Source: Hydrogenophaga sp. (GTDB lineage Bacteria > Pseudomonadota > Gammaproteobacteria > Burkholderiales > Burkholderiaceae_C). From it: a stretch of 64,000 nucleotides of DNA. Numbering within the stretch: position 1 is the first letter of the stretch; each line of letters starts with the position of its first letter. A program made the position numbers and the translations under genes. The stretch lies in contig NZ_JAHBZK010000001.1 in assembly GCF_019635465.1 (NCBI RefSeq), positions 248,001-312,000 of the forward strand, given 5' to 3'. The notes beneath the pieces are model-generated. The model made no database searches. It had not been told where the DNA came from and saw only the letters and a list, made by a program, of their open reading frames with translations. Of this stretch, positions 54,020 through 64,000 are shown one piece after another.

Positions 54020-56935
54020 ATGAAACGCATGCTGATCAATGCCACGCAGGCCGAAGAGCGCCGCCTGGCCATCGTCGACGGGCAGAAACTGCTCGACTAC
54101 GAGATCGAAATCGAGGGGCGCGAACAGCGCAAGGGCAACATCTACAAGGCCGTCGTCACCCGCGTCGAGCCCTCGCTGGAAGCCTGCTTCGTCGACTACG
54201 GCGAAGACCGCCACGGCTTCCTGCCCTTCAAGGAAATCGCCCGCCAGTTCTTCCAGGGCAATGTGTCGCCGTCGCAGGCGCGCATCCAGGACGTCATCAA
54301 GGAAGGCCAGGAACTGATCGTTCAGGTCGAAAAGGAAGAGCGCGGCAACAAGGGCGCGGCGCTGACCACCTTCATCAGCCTGGCCGGGCGCTATGTGGTG
54401 CTGATGCCCAACAACCCGCGCGGCGGTGGCGTGAGCCGGCGCATCGAAGGCGATGAACGCGCAGAACTCAAGGCCGCCCTCGACCAGCTCGAGTACCCCA
54501 ACGGCATGAGCATCATTGCCCGCACCGCGGGCATCGGCCGCGAGGCGCCCGAGCTGCAGTGGGACCTGAACTACTTGCTCAAACTCTGGAGCGCCATCGA
54601 CGGCGCCGCCAAAGAGGGCAAAGGCGCCTTCCTGATCTACCAGGAGTCGAGCCTGGTGATCCGCGCCATCCGCGACTACTTCAACAGCGACATCGGCGAG
54701 ATCCTCATCGACACCGATGACATCTACGAGCAGGCGCACCAGTTCATGAGCCACGTGATGCCCGAGCACGGGCACCGCGTGAAACGCTATCGCGACGACG
54801 CACCGCTGTTCAGCCGCTTCCAGATCGAGCACCAGATCGAGACCGCCTACAGCCGCATCGTGCAGCTGCCCAGTGGCGGCGCGATCGTGATCGACCAGAC
54901 CGAAGCGCTGGTGGCGGTGGACGTGAACTCGGCGCGCGCCATCAAGGGGGGCGACATCGAAGAAACCGCCACGCGCACCAACCTGGAAGCCGCCGACGAA
55001 GTGGCCCGCCAGGCCCGCCTGCGCGACCTGGGTGGCCTGATCGTTATCGACTTCATCGACATGGAGGAGAGCAAGAACCGCCGCGAGGTCGAGAACCGCC
55101 TGCGCGATGCGCTGCGCCAGGACCGCGCCCGCGTGCAGTTCGCCTCCATCAGCAAGTTCGGCCTGCTGGAGATGAGCCGCCAGCGCTTGAAGCCCATGCT
55201 CAGCGAAGGCGCGTCCATCCCCTGCCCGCGCTGTGGTGGCTCCGGCCACATCCGCGACACCGAGTCGTCTGCGCTGCAGATCCTGCGCGTCATCCAGGAG
55301 GAATCGCTCAAGGACAGCACGGCCGCTGTGCTGGTGCAGGTGCCGGTCGAGGTCGCCAGCTTCCTGCTCAACGAAAAGCGCACCGAGATCACCAAGATCG
55401 AACTCAAGCAGCGCATCAGCGTGCTGCTGGTGCCCAACAAGTCGCTCGACACCCCCAACTACAAGCTCGAGCGCCTCAAGCACGACGATCCGCGTCTGGA
55501 CAATCTGGACTCCAGCTACAAGCTGGCCGAAGAAGTCGACGACGTCGCCAGCTTCACGCGCCGCAGCCAAGAGCGCACCAACAAGCAAGAACCGGTCATC
55601 AAAGGCGTGCTGCCGGATGCGCCGGCCCCCGTGGCCGTGCCCAAGGCCGAGCAACCCGCTGTGGCCCCGGCGGCACCCGTCGCATCGGCGCCGGTGGCCG
55701 CTGCGCCGGCCGAATCCGGCTTCTTCGGCTGGCTCAAAGGCCTGTTCGGCGGCGCCGCTGCGCCGGCACCTGCCGCGCCGGCGGCCGCTTCGGCTCAACC
55801 CGCTGCCCGCGAAGCGGCCAAAGGCGACGGCCGACGTGACGGGCGCGATGGCGGCCGTGGTCGCCGTGGCGGACGCACCGGCGAAGCGCGTCAGGGAGGT
55901 CGCGACGGCCAGCGCGAAGGCGCGGCAGACGCACAGGCCCGCGGTGGACGTGGCGACAACCGGCGCGGCGAAGCCAAGGGCGAAGGCCGCCAGGACAACC
56001 GTGGTGAAGGTCAACGCGGTGAGGGCCAACGCAATGACGGTCAACGCGGTGAAGGCCGCCGCCCGGATCGCCGCAACGAGCGCCGCGACAACGCGCCCGC
56101 CGACACCACGGCCAGCGCCGCGCCAGCCACCGAAGGCCAGGACAACGCCACCGAGCAGGCACCGCGACGCGAGCGCGGTGAGCGCGGAGGTCGAGGGCGC
56201 GAGCGCGGCGGTGACCGCGATCGCCGCCGCCAGGACGACGCCGACAACGCCCGCGTGGCCGACGCCAGCGCAACGGCCGACACCGCAGCCACCGCAGTGA
56301 CGGGCGACGCCCCCGCTGACGCCGCCGGCAGCGAAGCGCCCCGCGAACGCCGCAGCCGCGACCGCTATGGCCGCGACCGCCGCGATCGCCGTGACCGTCC
56401 CGCGCGCGAAGGCGCCGAGGTCAGCGCAGAGGCCGGCGATACGCAACCCATGGCTTACGACGGTGAACCGGCCGCTGAAACCGTGGTGGCGGACGACACC
56501 CCGCCGGTGCGCAGCTACTTCACCATGCCGGCCGCTGCCGCCCCGGTGACACCTGCTTCACCCGCCGCTGACGCCGCCGCAGAACCGGTGGTGACCGAGG
56601 CCGCTGCGCGCACGTTGGCTGCTCCGGCCGCTCCGGTCGCTCCGGTCGCTGCAGCGTCCTCCGCTGCCCCTGCCCTGACAGCCCTGCCAAAGGTTCAGCC
56701 CTTCAGCCTCAGCGTGGCGGACCTGCAAGCTGTGGCCGCATCGAGCGGTCTGGAGTGGGTCAACTCCGACGCCGAGAAAGTGGCCCAGGTGCAAGCCGCC
56801 ATCGCGGCCGAACCCAAGCCGGTGCACGTGCCCCGTGAGCCGCGCCCGCCAGTGGTGGTGGACGAAGGCCCGCTGGTGCTGGTCGAAACGCGAAAGGACC
56901 TGCGCGACATGGCGCTGCCGTTCGAGCAGAACTGA
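54020..56935 (+). CDS. rne: ribonuclease E
   Basis: This 971-aa endoribonuclease is the core of the RNA degradosome. The catalytic half has the S1 domain (about residues 39-118), active-site Asp in [14 protein letters not shown] near 300 and IDFIDMEE near 343, and the Zn-link CPRCGGSGH near 403. From about residue 525 the protein is low-complexity: Ala/Pro-rich, then Arg/Gly/Glu-rich (repeated [10 protein letters not shown] and RDRRDRRDR units), then Ala/Pro/Val, ending in the conserved tail [14 protein letters not shown]. The start [10 protein letters not shown] is canonical. It ends at a strong terminator. Confidence 0.96.
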   Translation: MKRMLINATQAEERRLAIVDGQKLLDYEIEIEGREQRKGNIYKAVVTRVEPSLEACFVDYGEDRHGFLPFKEIARQFFQGNVSPSQARIQDVIKEGQELIVQVEKEERGNKGAALTTFISLAGRYVVLMPNNPRGGGVSRRIEGDERAELKAALDQLEYPNGMSIIARTAGIGREAPELQWDLNYLLKLWSAIDGAAKEGKGAFLIYQESSLVIRAIRDYFNSDIGEILIDTDDIYEQAHQFMSHVMPEHGHRVKRYRDDAPLFSRFQIEHQIETAYSRIVQLPSGGAIVIDQTEALVAVDVNSARAIKGGDIEETATRTNLEAADEVARQARLRDLGGLIVIDFIDMEESKNRREVENRLRDALRQDRARVQFASISKFGLLEMSRQRLKPMLSEGASIPCPRCGGSGHIRDTESSALQILRVIQEESLKDSTAAVLVQVPVEVASFLLNEKRTEITKIELKQRISVLLVPNKSLDTPNYKLERLKHDDPRLDNLDSSYKLAEEVDDVASFTRRSQERTNKQEPVIKGVLPDAPAPVAVPKAEQPAVAPAAPVASAPVAAAPAESGFFGWLKGLFGGAAAPAPAAPAAASAQPAAREAAKGDGRRDGRDGGRGRRGGRTGEARQGGRDGQREGAADAQARGGRGDNRRGEAKGEGRQDNRGEGQRGEGQRNDGQRGEGRRPDRRNERRDNAPADTTASAAPATEGQDNATEQAPRRERGERGGRGRERGGDRDRRRQDDADNARVADASATADTAATAVTGDAPADAAGSEAPRERRSRDRYGRDRRDRRDRPAREGAEVSAEAGDTQPMAYDGEPAAETVVADDTPPVRSYFTMPAAAAPVTPASPAADAAAEPVVTEAAARTLAAPAAPVAPVAAASSAAPALTALPKVQPFSLSVADLQAVAASSGLEWVNSDAEKVAQVQAAIAAEPKPVHVPREPRPPVVVDEGPLVLVETRKDLRDMALPFEQN
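55980..56070 (+). repeat. tandem near-repeats encoding GEGQR-like units in RNase E
   Basis: Within rne, 15-18 bp units of the form GGTGAGGGCCAACGC, GGTGAAGGTCAACGC and GACGGTCAACGC recur several times in tandem, encoding Gly-Glu-Gly-Gln-Arg variants in the disordered RNA- or protein-binding tail. Confidence 0.6.
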
Positions 56936-56957
56936 GCCCGCTGTCGCAATCGCACTG

Positions 56958-56982
56958 AGGCCGGCGCAAGCCGGCCTTTTTC
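56958..56982 (+). terminator. Rho-independent terminator of rne
   Basis: AGGCCGGC and GCCGGCCT pair perfectly around a GCAA tetraloop, followed by TTTTT, 23 bp after the rne stop. Confidence 0.9.
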
Positions 56983-57082
56983 ATGGGTGATCGCGTTGAT
57001 CGTGGGTGGCGGGTGATGGATGGCCCGCCAGTCTGGTCGCTCACGCGATCGCGCAGGCGTGCCAAAAGCGTCGCATGGGAAG

Positions 57083-58423
57083 TCAGTCGATCGACGCCGC
57101 CTGCCGCCAGGCGTCAAGGGCTGCGCTCACATCGCCCCGCTCTTCGGCAAGCGCCGCCAGGGCTCGCCATGTGCGTCGACGCAGCACCGGGTGCGTCAGG
57201 TCGTGGCGGGCTTGCCCCAACAACTGAGCGGCCTTGCCCCACAGCTGCCGTTGCCGGCAGGCCTGGCCTGCCAGGTACTTCAGATGGGCGTTCTGCGGCC
57301 ACTGGCGTTGCAGTTGCTCCAGAGCGGCCAGGTCGGCCGCATCGATGTCGGTCAGCGTCGGCTCCATCGCCAGCGTCAGACGCGCCTGTTGCGAGGGTTC
57401 GAGAGCGGCGAACGCCTGCATCAGGGGGGCCAACCAAGTCTGCACCGGCAATCGGGTACGTGGCAAGGCGCTGGTGCTGTCAGCAAACCCAGCGGATGCC
57501 GCCGGTGCATCGGCTTGCTCCTCATCGGCGAGCCGCTGCGCCCGTTCGGCTGCGGCCAAGGCCACGTCGGGGCTTGCTCGCTCGGCAGGGTCCAGGGCAT
57601 TCCACACGCGCTGCAGTTGCGCCACGTCGTGCGCTTCGCGCAACGCGTCCAGGGCCAGGCCCTGCACGATGCTGCGCGCCGCTTCGGGCGAGAACGCGCG
57701 GTGCTTGGCCAGCAGCCTGGCGGTTTCCAGGGCCTCGCTGGTGGCGTCACCCAGGCGGGCCACCCGCAGCTTCAGGCGCAGCGCCTGCACCCGGCGGGCC
57801 GCGCCCTGGGGCAACTCGGCCAGGCGCGTGCGCGCGGCCAGCGGATCGCGGTCTTCCACTGCCCAACGCACGGCACGCAACAGCGCGCCCTCGATCACTT
57901 CGGGCGCGGCCTGCTGCACGCTCGGTGCCAACGCGGCTTGCAGATGTTCGTCGCGGCGCTGCCGGTTCTGCAAGGCGTGAGCACTTTCGGCCAGCAGCAG
58001 ATTCGCCAGCGCCTGCAACTGCTCGCGCCGCGGCCAGTCTTCGCCCGCACGGCCCTTGAGGTGATCCAGGGCATTCTGTGCCGCGGTCTGCGCACGCACG
58101 AAACGGCCGGCGAGTTGGTTGGACAGCGCGTCAAGCACCCAACCAACGACGGCGCGCTCGAGCTGATGGCTGCGCCAGCGCCTGGCCTGCAGCGGCAGTT
58201 CGCGCAGCAGCGACAGCCCCCGAAGCGCCGCGTGCAGCACCACGAAGCCTGCCACCAAGGCAAAGAGCACGAAATTGAAGGAGACGTCAAAGCGCCAGGG
58301 CGGCCAGAACAGCGTGACGGTTGCGCGGTTGTCGCCCACCAACAGCGCCAGCGCCACCGCCACCGCGGCCAGCCCCAGCAGCCAGAACACACTGCGCATG
58401 GCACCCCGTTGCCGCTGCCGCAT
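57083..58423 (-). CDS. hemY: HemY-like heme biosynthesis membrane protein
   Basis: This 446-aa inner-membrane protein has two N-terminal transmembrane segments (residues about 9-29 and 48-71, HemY_N) and then a TPR-like helical region rich in Ala/Leu/Arg repeats. Its ATG overlaps the hemX stop (TGATG), which supports the start MRQRQRG over an internal ATG at 58399. Function is not firmly known; this HemY is not the Gram-positive coproporphyrinogen oxidase of the same name. It is last in hemC-hemD-hemX-hemY. Confidence 0.9.
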   Translation of the reverse strand: MRQRQRGAMRSVFWLLGLAAVAVALALLVGDNRATVTLFWPPWRFDVSFNFVLFALVAGFVVLHAALRGLSLLRELPLQARRWRSHQLERAVVGWVLDALSNQLAGRFVRAQTAAQNALDHLKGRAGEDWPRREQLQALANLLLAESAHALQNRQRRDEHLQAALAPSVQQAAPEVIEGALLRAVRWAVEDRDPLAARTRLAELPQGAARRVQALRLKLRVARLGDATSEALETARLLAKHRAFSPEAARSIVQGLALDALREAHDVAQLQRVWNALDPAERASPDVALAAAERAQRLADEEQADAPAASAGFADSTSALPRTRLPVQTWLAPLMQAFAALEPSQQARLTLAMEPTLTDIDAADLAALEQLQRQWPQNAHLKYLAGQACRQRQLWGKAAQLLGQARHDLTHPVLRRRTWRALAALAEERGDVSAALDAWRQAASID

Positions 58424-59574
58424 CAGCGACCTCCTGCGGCGGCAGCCAGCGCGGCCAGGGTTTCGTCGGGGCGAGGCAGGTCCTGGGCGACCAGATCGCG
58501 CCGCAGGCGCTCCAGACTGGCTGTAGCACCAATCACCGCGGGCGACTTGCCGTCGAAATAGCGCTTGAGCCGGGCCTCGGCCGCCGCCACGTCCGACTGA
58601 CTGGCGGGCATTTGCCGGGCCAGCAAGGCCAGGCGCGCATTGAGCAATTGCAGCTTGAGGTTCTCGCGCAGGAAGAAGGCCTGCTCGGGCGCCAGCAAGG
58701 CCGCGTCGGGCTGGTCGATGCGGCTCACCCGCACCAGGTCGCGCGCGGCGAGCAAGGTGTCATCGACCGCGCCCGACCACCAACGCCGCCATTGCGACAG
58801 GGTCTGGCGCCAATCGGCGGGGCCGTCTTGCGCCTGGGGCGAGGCAGGCGCCGCCTCGGTGGCGGGCATGGCCTGAGCCGGTTCGACAGGCGCATCGTGC
58901 CCCACCGCGTTGGCCACCGGCCAGGTATCCACCTGGCGAATCAATTCGTCGATCTGCTGGGCCAGCGCAGGTATGTCGGCCAGCGCGGTGGCGCGGATGC
59001 GGTCGATGTCGCGCGCAATCGCGCGCTGGATTGGGTTGAGCCGGGGCTGTGCTGCACGCGCAATGCGCTGATCGGCCGCCTGCAACGCCGCTACCAGCGG
59101 CTGTGCGCTGCCGGTGAGCTGAGCGTGTTGAAGCGCCACACGCAAGGTGGCCTCCAGGTCTTGCACCAGGTGGTCATCGCGGGTGCGGGACAGCGACAGC
59201 ATCAGCTCCTCGAGCTGGCTGCGCTGAAGACTGACCTCGGACAGCCGAACCTCGGCCACGCCCAGGCGTGCCTGAAGCTCCTGCGCCGTGGCTTCGGCCT
59301 GTGAGGCCAGGGTGCGCGCCTCAACCGCCTGCGACTGCGCCTCACGGCTTTGTCGCGCCAGCTCTTCCTGGGTGAAGGACAGTCGCTGCCAGATCAGGGC
59401 ACTGACGGCCAGGGCGCCCAAGCCGAACAGCACACCCAGCCACCCCACCCAGGACACGCCCCCACGCGTCGGCGTGGGCGCAATCGGGGAGGGCATGGGT
59501 GGAGCGCTGGCAACGGCGGGCGCCTGCGTTGCGGGCGCACTGCCCGGGGTCGAATCTGGGGTGGTGTCGTTCAT
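58423..59574 (-). CDS. hemX: HemX-like membrane protein (annotated uroporphyrinogen-III C-methyltransferase)
   Basis: This 383-aa protein has a Pro/Ala/Thr-rich cytoplasmic N-terminus, one transmembrane segment (GWLGVLFGLGALAVSALIW, residues about 44-62), a coiled-coil stretch (about 65-130) and a HemX domain. Despite the common name, no SAM-binding methyltransferase motif is visible. It is thought to help haem-pathway enzymes at the membrane. It overlaps hemD by four bases and hemY by one. Confidence 0.9.
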   Translation of the reverse strand: MNDTTPDSTPGSAPATQAPAVASAPPMPSPIAPTPTRGGVSWVGWLGVLFGLGALAVSALIWQRLSFTQEELARQSREAQSQAVEARTLASQAEATAQELQARLGVAEVRLSEVSLQRSQLEELMLSLSRTRDDHLVQDLEATLRVALQHAQLTGSAQPLVAALQAADQRIARAAQPRLNPIQRAIARDIDRIRATALADIPALAQQIDELIRQVDTWPVANAVGHDAPVEPAQAMPATEAAPASPQAQDGPADWRQTLSQWRRWWSGAVDDTLLAARDLVRVSRIDQPDAALLAPEQAFFLRENLKLQLLNARLALLARQMPASQSDVAAAEARLKRYFDGKSPAVIGATASLERLRRDLVAQDLPRPDETLAALAAAAGGR

Positions 59575-60410
59575 GGTGGGCAGGCCAGCGATTCTAGGGC
59601 GCGCACGACATCGGCGAGGACGGCGCGCGCCTGAATCACCCGCGCGAATCCCAGCTCGCGCGCCGCCTGTGCAATGCGTGGGTGCGTGGCCAGCGCAGTG
59701 GCACGGGCACCCTCCGGCCACACCCCCCGCAATGCCCGCAACGATTCGCTGCTGCTGAGCAGCCAGACGTTGCCATCGCCGCTGAACGACTGCACGCGCT
59801 CACGTTCTGCCATGTCCAGCGCGACCACCGTGCGCTGGTAGGCGACGCAGGCGTTGATCTCAGCACCCGCCGCGCGGCATTGCTCGACCAGCCATTCGCG
59901 GCCATTGCCGGCCAACCGACCTTCATTGGGCTCATCGGTTGCGCCGCGCACCACCAGCACGCGGCTGTCGGGCGCCAGCTGCGACCGCACCACCGGCCAC
60001 AGGTGCTCGGAGTCAAACTGCGCAGCGTCCGCTGGCGGCATGTCGATGCGATCGTCGCCGATGCCCAGCGGCCACAAGGCCTGCGACAGTGCTCTCGCGG
60101 TGCCGGGCCCGGGTGCCCAGAAGCGCGCATGGCCCGGCCCGGGCGCCACGGCATCGGCGAAGAAATGCTGAACAGCGGCGGCACTCACAAACATGAGCGC
60201 GTCCTGAGACGTCCAGGCGCGGCGCCAGTGCGTCAGTTGCTCGCGGTCTTGCGGCGCTTGTGGCTCGTCAATGCGCAACAGGGGTAGCGCTTCGACCGAC
60301 CAACCCCGTTCGCGCAGCGATTTCACCCAGCGTGTCGCGTCGGGCTCGGGCCGCGTGACGATCACGCGCGGCAAGCGCGCGTTGGCGGCGGGTTCCGGCG
60401 CCGCACTCAC
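59571..60410 (-). CDS. hemD: uroporphyrinogen-III synthase
   Basis: This 279-aa enzyme cyclises and inverts hydroxymethylbilane to uroporphyrinogen III. Weakly conserved family features are visible: VIVTRPEPDATRWVKSLRERGWSVEALPLLRI at residues 15-46, DALMFVSAAAVQHFF near 70 and VWLLSSSESLRAL near 215. It lies 3 bp behind hemC and overlaps hemX, so the three are cotranslated. Confidence 0.92.
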   Translation of the reverse strand: MSAAPEPAANARLPRVIVTRPEPDATRWVKSLRERGWSVEALPLLRIDEPQAPQDREQLTHWRRAWTSQDALMFVSAAAVQHFFADAVAPGPGHARFWAPGPGTARALSQALWPLGIGDDRIDMPPADAAQFDSEHLWPVVRSQLAPDSRVLVVRGATDEPNEGRLAGNGREWLVEQCRAAGAEINACVAYQRTVVALDMAERERVQSFSGDGNVWLLSSSESLRALRGVWPEGARATALATHPRIAQAARELGFARVIQARAVLADVVRALESLACPP

Positions 60411-60413
60411 CGC

Positions 60414-61361
60414 TCAGGCTCCCGACGCCACGCGCGCTCCACCGGCCTGCAGGGCGGCAGCCACGCGCGCACCCAGTGCCTCGGCGGCGCCGAGGTCGGC
60501 CACGGCGTCCTGGCACTCGGCCCGCACCAGCGCGCCGGCGCTGTCGGCGTCTCCCCAAGCCGCGCGCAGGCGCAAATGCTCGCCCTGCCAATCGGCATGC
60601 GCCGCCAGCGGCATGGAGCAACTGCCGCCCATGGCGCGCGAGACGGTGCGCTCGGCGGCCACGCGCAGCCAGGTGCCCATGTGCGCCAGAGGCCGCAGGG
60701 CGTCGACGAGGTCGTGGCGATCGGCCCGCACCTCGATACCCAGCGCGCCCTGACCGGCCGCCGGCAAGGATTGCTCGGGCTCGAAGATCGCGCGGATGCG
60801 CTCGCCCAGGCCGAGGCGCTTGAGGCCCGCGGCGGCCAGCACGATGGCGTGGTACTGCCCGTCATCGAGCTTGCGCAAACGCGTATCCAGGTTGCCCCGC
60901 AGCGGTTCGATGCGCACATCCGTGCGCCCCAGCTGCGACAGCGCATCGCGCAGCAGCACCATGCGCCGCAGGCTGGAGGTGCCAACCACCGCATTGGGTG
61001 GCAGGCTTTGCAGATCGGCGCACACCGGGGACACCCAGGCGTCGCGCGGGTCTTCGCGCTCCATCACGCAGGCCAGCGCAAACCCGGGCGGCAGCTCCAT
61101 GGGCACGTCCTTGAGCGAGTGCACGGCGATGTCGGCACGGCCGTCCTCCAGGGCGAGCTCGAGCTCCTTGACGAACAGGCCCTTGCCGCCCACCTTGGAC
61201 AGCGTGCGGTCCAGGATCTGATCGCCCAGCGTGGTCATGCCCAGCAGGTTCACCCGGTGGCCCTGCGCCTCGAGCAAGGCCTTGACGTGCTCGGCCTGCC
61301 ACAAGGCCAGGCGGCTTTCACGGGTGGCAATGGTGATGGCCTGGGGCGGGGAGGAAGGCAT
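60414..61361 (-). CDS. hemC: hydroxymethylbilane synthase (porphobilinogen deaminase)
   Basis: This 315-aa enzyme joins four porphobilinogens. [15 protein letters not shown] (residues 12-26), [12 protein letters not shown] near 60, [14 protein letters not shown] near 80, GTSSLRR near 128 and the dipyrromethane-cofactor Cys in [12 protein letters not shown] near 244 are present. The start [10 protein letters not shown] is preceded by GGAAGG-type purines on its strand; longer in-frame versions run into the ppc promoter region. It is divergent from ppc across 139 bp. Confidence 0.95.
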   Translation of the reverse strand: MPSSPPQAITIATRESRLALWQAEHVKALLEAQGHRVNLLGMTTLGDQILDRTLSKVGGKGLFVKELELALEDGRADIAVHSLKDVPMELPPGFALACVMEREDPRDAWVSPVCADLQSLPPNAVVGTSSLRRMVLLRDALSQLGRTDVRIEPLRGNLDTRLRKLDDGQYHAIVLAAAGLKRLGLGERIRAIFEPEQSLPAAGQGALGIEVRADRHDLVDALRPLAHMGTWLRVAAERTVSRAMGGSCSMPLAAHADWQGEHLRLRAAWGDADSAGALVRAECQDAVADLGAAEALGARVAAALQAGGARVASGA

Positions 61362-61500
61362 GGGGAAGTCGCTTTCGCGTGGACTGACGCCCGTCTGACG
61401 CGGGCCTGCAAGGCGTACCCCGTTGGTAACCAACAGAGGCGCGAGCGATGCTAGCATGGCCCTCGCCTGCAACGCCTCCTGCGCGACCGCGCGATCCCCC

Positions 61501-64000
61501 ATGAGCCGAACCCCACCGCGCACCCCGCGCAGCGACGACAAGGACCGCCCTCTCATCGACGACATCCGCCTGCTCGGACGCATCCTGGGGGACGTGATCC
61601 GCGAGCAGGAAGGCGAAGCCGCCTTCGACCTGATCGAGCGCATCCGCCAGCTGTCGGTGGCCTTTCGGCGCAACGCCGATCGCGAGGCCGACAAGGCCCT
61701 CAAGAAGCTGCTCAAGGGACTCAGCGCCGACCAGACGGTGAGCGTGATCCGCGCCTTCACCTACTTCAGCCATTTGGCCAACCTGGCCGAGGACCGCCAC
61801 CACATCCGCCGCCGCGCCGTGCACGAACGCGCGGGCGGGCTGCAGACGGGCAGCCTGGCGCTGGCGCTGCAACGCCTGCAGGCGGCCGACATCACCCCCG
61901 ACGCGGTGGCCTTCACGCTGGCCCATTCACACCTGTCACCGGTGCTCACGGCGCACCCCACCGAGGTGCAACGCAAAAGCATCCTCGATGCCGAGCGCGC
62001 CATTGCGCGCCTGCTGGCCGAGCGCGACGATGCGGTACCGCGCGAGCAGGCCGCCATCGAGTTGCAGATGCGTGCCCGCGTCACGCAGCTGTGGCAGACC
62101 CGGCTGCTGCGCTTCACCAAGCTCAGCGTGGCCGACGAAATCGAAAACGCGCTGAGCTACTACGAGAGCACCTTCCTTACCCAGATTCCGCGCCTGTACG
62201 CCGAGCTCGAGGCCGGCCTGGGCCTGCCGGTGGCGCCCTTCCTGCGCATGGGCCAGTGGATTGGCGGCGACCGCGACGGCAACCCCAATGTGACGGCCGC
62301 CACGCTCGAACTCGCGCTGCAGCGCCAGGCCGAACTCGCCCTGCGCCACCACCTCACGCAGGTGCACATGCTCGGCGGCGAGCTGTCGATGTCGGGCATG
62401 CTGGTCGGCGCCAGCCCCGCCATGCAGGCCCTGGCCAAGCGCTCCCCCGACACCAATGCGCACCGCCAGGACGAGCCCTACCGACGCGCACTGACCGGCA
62501 TGTACGCGCGCCTGGCGGCCACGCTCACCGCCCTCACCGGGGGTGAAGCGGCGCGCCACGCGGTTGCGCCGCAAGACCCCTACCCCGACGCCCAGGCCTT
62601 TCTGAGCGATCTGCGCACCATCGAGTCGTCGCTGCTGGCGCACCACGGCGGCGCCCTGGTCGACGCCCGCCTGCGCCCGCTGATCCGGGCGGTCGAGGTG
62701 TTCGGCTTTCACCTGGCCACCGTCGACCTGCGGCAAAGCTCCGACCAGCACGAACGCGTGATCGCCGAGCTGCTGTCGGTGGCCCACATCGAGCCCGGCT
62801 ACAGCGCCCTGGACGAAACCGCCAAGCGCGAGGTGCTGCTGCGCGTGCTCGACGACGTGCGCCCGCTGCGCGTGCCCGCACACGCCTACAGCGAGCACAC
62901 GGTGGGCGAGCTGGCCATCTTCGACGCCGCCCGCATCGGGCGCGAGCGCTTCGGCACCCTGGCCATCCGTCACGCCATCATCAGCCACACCGAAACGGTG
63001 AGTGATCTGCTCGAGGTGCTGGTGCTGCAGAAAGAGGCCGGCCTGATGCGCGGGACACTCGGCGCTGACGCGCTGACCGACCTCATCGTCGTGCCGCTGT
63101 TCGAGACCATTGAAGACCTGCGCAACGCCGCACCCATCCTGCGCGAGTACTACGCCCTGCCCGGTGTGCGCGCCATGGTGCAACGCGGCGCCAGCGATGG
63201 CTACGGCGAGCAGGACGTCATGCTCGGCTACTCCGACAGCAACAAGGACGGCGGCATCTTCACCAGCAACTGGGAGCTGTACCGCGCAGAGACCGCCCTG
63301 GTGGCGCTGTTCGACGACATGAACAGTGACCACGAGTCGCCCATTCGCCTGCGCATGTTCCACGGCCGCGGCGGCACCGTCGGCCGCGGTGGCGGCCCCA
63401 GCTACCAGGCCATCCTGGCGCAGCCACCGGGCACCGTGCGCGGGCAGATCCGCCTCACCGAACAGGGCGAGGTGATCGGCGCCAAGTACGCCAACCCCGA
63501 AATCGGCCGCCGCAACCTGGAAACCCTGGTCGCCGCCGCCCTCGAAGCCACGCTGCTGCAACCCACCAAGGAGGCGCCGTCAGCCTTCCTCAAGGCCGCC
63601 GAGTCGCTGTCGCAGGCCAGCATGGCCGCCTACCGTGCGCTGGTCTACGACACGCCGCGCTTCGCTGAGTATTTCTTCAGCGCCACGCCGATCCGCGAGA
63701 TCGCCGAACTCAACATCGGCTCGCGCCCGGCCTCGCGCAAGGCCACCGGCCGCATCGAAGACCTGCGCGCCATTCCCTGGGGATTCAGCTGGGGCCAGTG
63801 CCGGCTCACCCTGCCCGGTTGGTACGGCTTTGGTTCGGCGGTCGCCGCCTTCGTCGCCGAGGACCCGAAGCACGCCGCCCTGCTCAAGCGCATGCAGCGC
63901 GACTGGCCCTTCTTCAACACGCTGCTGTCCAACATGGACATGGTGGTGGCCAAGAGCGACATGGCCCTGGCCTCGCTCTACACCGAAATGGTCGACGACA
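61501..64000 (+). CDS. ppc: phosphoenolpyruvate carboxylase, 3' end beyond window
   Basis: The first 833 residues are present; the reading frame is open at the right edge (a full enzyme has about 930). PEPC carboxylates PEP to oxaloacetate to refill the TCA cycle. Catalytic His is in [12 protein letters not shown] near residue 153, [10 protein letters not shown] near 577 and the glycine-rich loop [19 protein letters not shown] near 620. The start MSRTPPRTP was chosen as the first ATG before the conserved [18 protein letters not shown] block. Confidence 0.95.
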   Translation, partial: MSRTPPRTPRSDDKDRPLIDDIRLLGRILGDVIREQEGEAAFDLIERIRQLSVAFRRNADREADKALKKLLKGLSADQTVSVIRAFTYFSHLANLAEDRHHIRRRAVHERAGGLQTGSLALALQRLQAADITPDAVAFTLAHSHLSPVLTAHPTEVQRKSILDAERAIARLLAERDDAVPREQAAIELQMRARVTQLWQTRLLRFTKLSVADEIENALSYYESTFLTQIPRLYAELEAGLGLPVAPFLRMGQWIGGDRDGNPNVTAATLELALQRQAELALRHHLTQVHMLGGELSMSGMLVGASPAMQALAKRSPDTNAHRQDEPYRRALTGMYARLAATLTALTGGEAARHAVAPQDPYPDAQAFLSDLRTIESSLLAHHGGALVDARLRPLIRAVEVFGFHLATVDLRQSSDQHERVIAELLSVAHIEPGYSALDETAKREVLLRVLDDVRPLRVPAHAYSEHTVGELAIFDAARIGRERFGTLAIRHAIISHTETVSDLLEVLVLQKEAGLMRGTLGADALTDLIVVPLFETIEDLRNAAPILREYYALPGVRAMVQRGASDGYGEQDVMLGYSDSNKDGGIFTSNWELYRAETALVALFDDMNSDHESPIRLRMFHGRGGTVGRGGGPSYQAILAQPPGTVRGQIRLTEQGEVIGAKYANPEIGRRNLETLVAAALEATLLQPTKEAPSAFLKAAESLSQASMAAYRALVYDTPRFAEYFFSATPIREIAELNIGSRPASRKATGRIEDLRAIPWGFSWGQCRLTLPGWYGFGSAVAAFVAEDPKHAALLKRMQRDWPFFNTLLSNMDMVVAKSDMALASLYTEMVDD

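Overview
The window is GC-rich, densely packed chromosomal DNA. It looks like a betaproteobacterium of the order Burkholderiales, most probably Comamonadaceae (Hydrogenophaga/Acidovorax-like). This assignment is an inference from gene content and order: ppc next to hemC-hemD-hemX-hemY, rluC divergent from a large RNase E gene with an Arg/Gly-rich tail, a TPP-riboswitch thiCOSGE operon, and a purine-catabolism locus with a BMP-type ABC importer. I saw no rRNA, tRNA, CRISPR array, insertion sequence or prophage.

Layout. 0-3.6 kb: a small unknown protein, then a GbsR/MarR regulator with a palindromic operator candidate ahead of cydAB (short-Q-loop bd oxidase). 3.6-18 kb: purine locus on the minus strand, with guanine deaminase, two BMP-family binding proteins, an adenosine/adenine deaminase, a Rieske oxygenase, a two-permease/one-ATPase nucleoside-type importer and a LysR regulator, divergent from xdhAB. 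Two strong minus-strand terminators divide the locus into three blocks. 18-21 kb: a glycine-zipper envelope protein, an LPS-core-type glycosyltransferase and waaA. 21-26.5 kb: eutBC followed by a DctPQM TRAP transporter. 26.5-31.8 kb: TPP riboswitch and thiC-thiO-thiS-thiG-thiE; the thiE product carries an N-terminal extension resembling a ThiD remnant.

32.5-39.7 kb: a tightly coupled seven-gene operon that matches no pathway I can name. It encodes a KAS III-like synthase, ACP, a tandem GNAT-like protein, an AsnB-type amidotransferase, an AMP-forming acyl ligase, a second ACP and a NAD-synthetase-like ATP pyrophosphatase. This is the best candidate for an undescribed system, probably an acylated or amidated small molecule or surface modification.

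39.8-53.5 kb: LysR/GST pair, PNPOx-family protein, a LexA-boxed PA0069-type radical SAM protein, glycerate kinase and hydroxypyruvate isomerase divergent from 8-oxoguanine deaminase, an esterase, a hydratase, a long-chain acyl-CoA synthetase, a sugar epimerase, a LMW phosphatase, an H-NS-type protein and rluC. 53.5-64 kb: rne with a leader of about 0.5 kb, hemY-hemX-hemD-hemC on the minus strand, and ppc, which runs off the right edge.

The two purine areas fit one scheme. Purines are imported, deaminated (GuaD, adenine/adenosine deaminase, 8-oxoguanine deaminase) and oxidised by XdhAB to urate. Carbon that emerges as glyoxylate could be recovered through hydroxypyruvate isomerase and glycerate kinase. 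Urate- and allantoin-degrading genes are not in this window.
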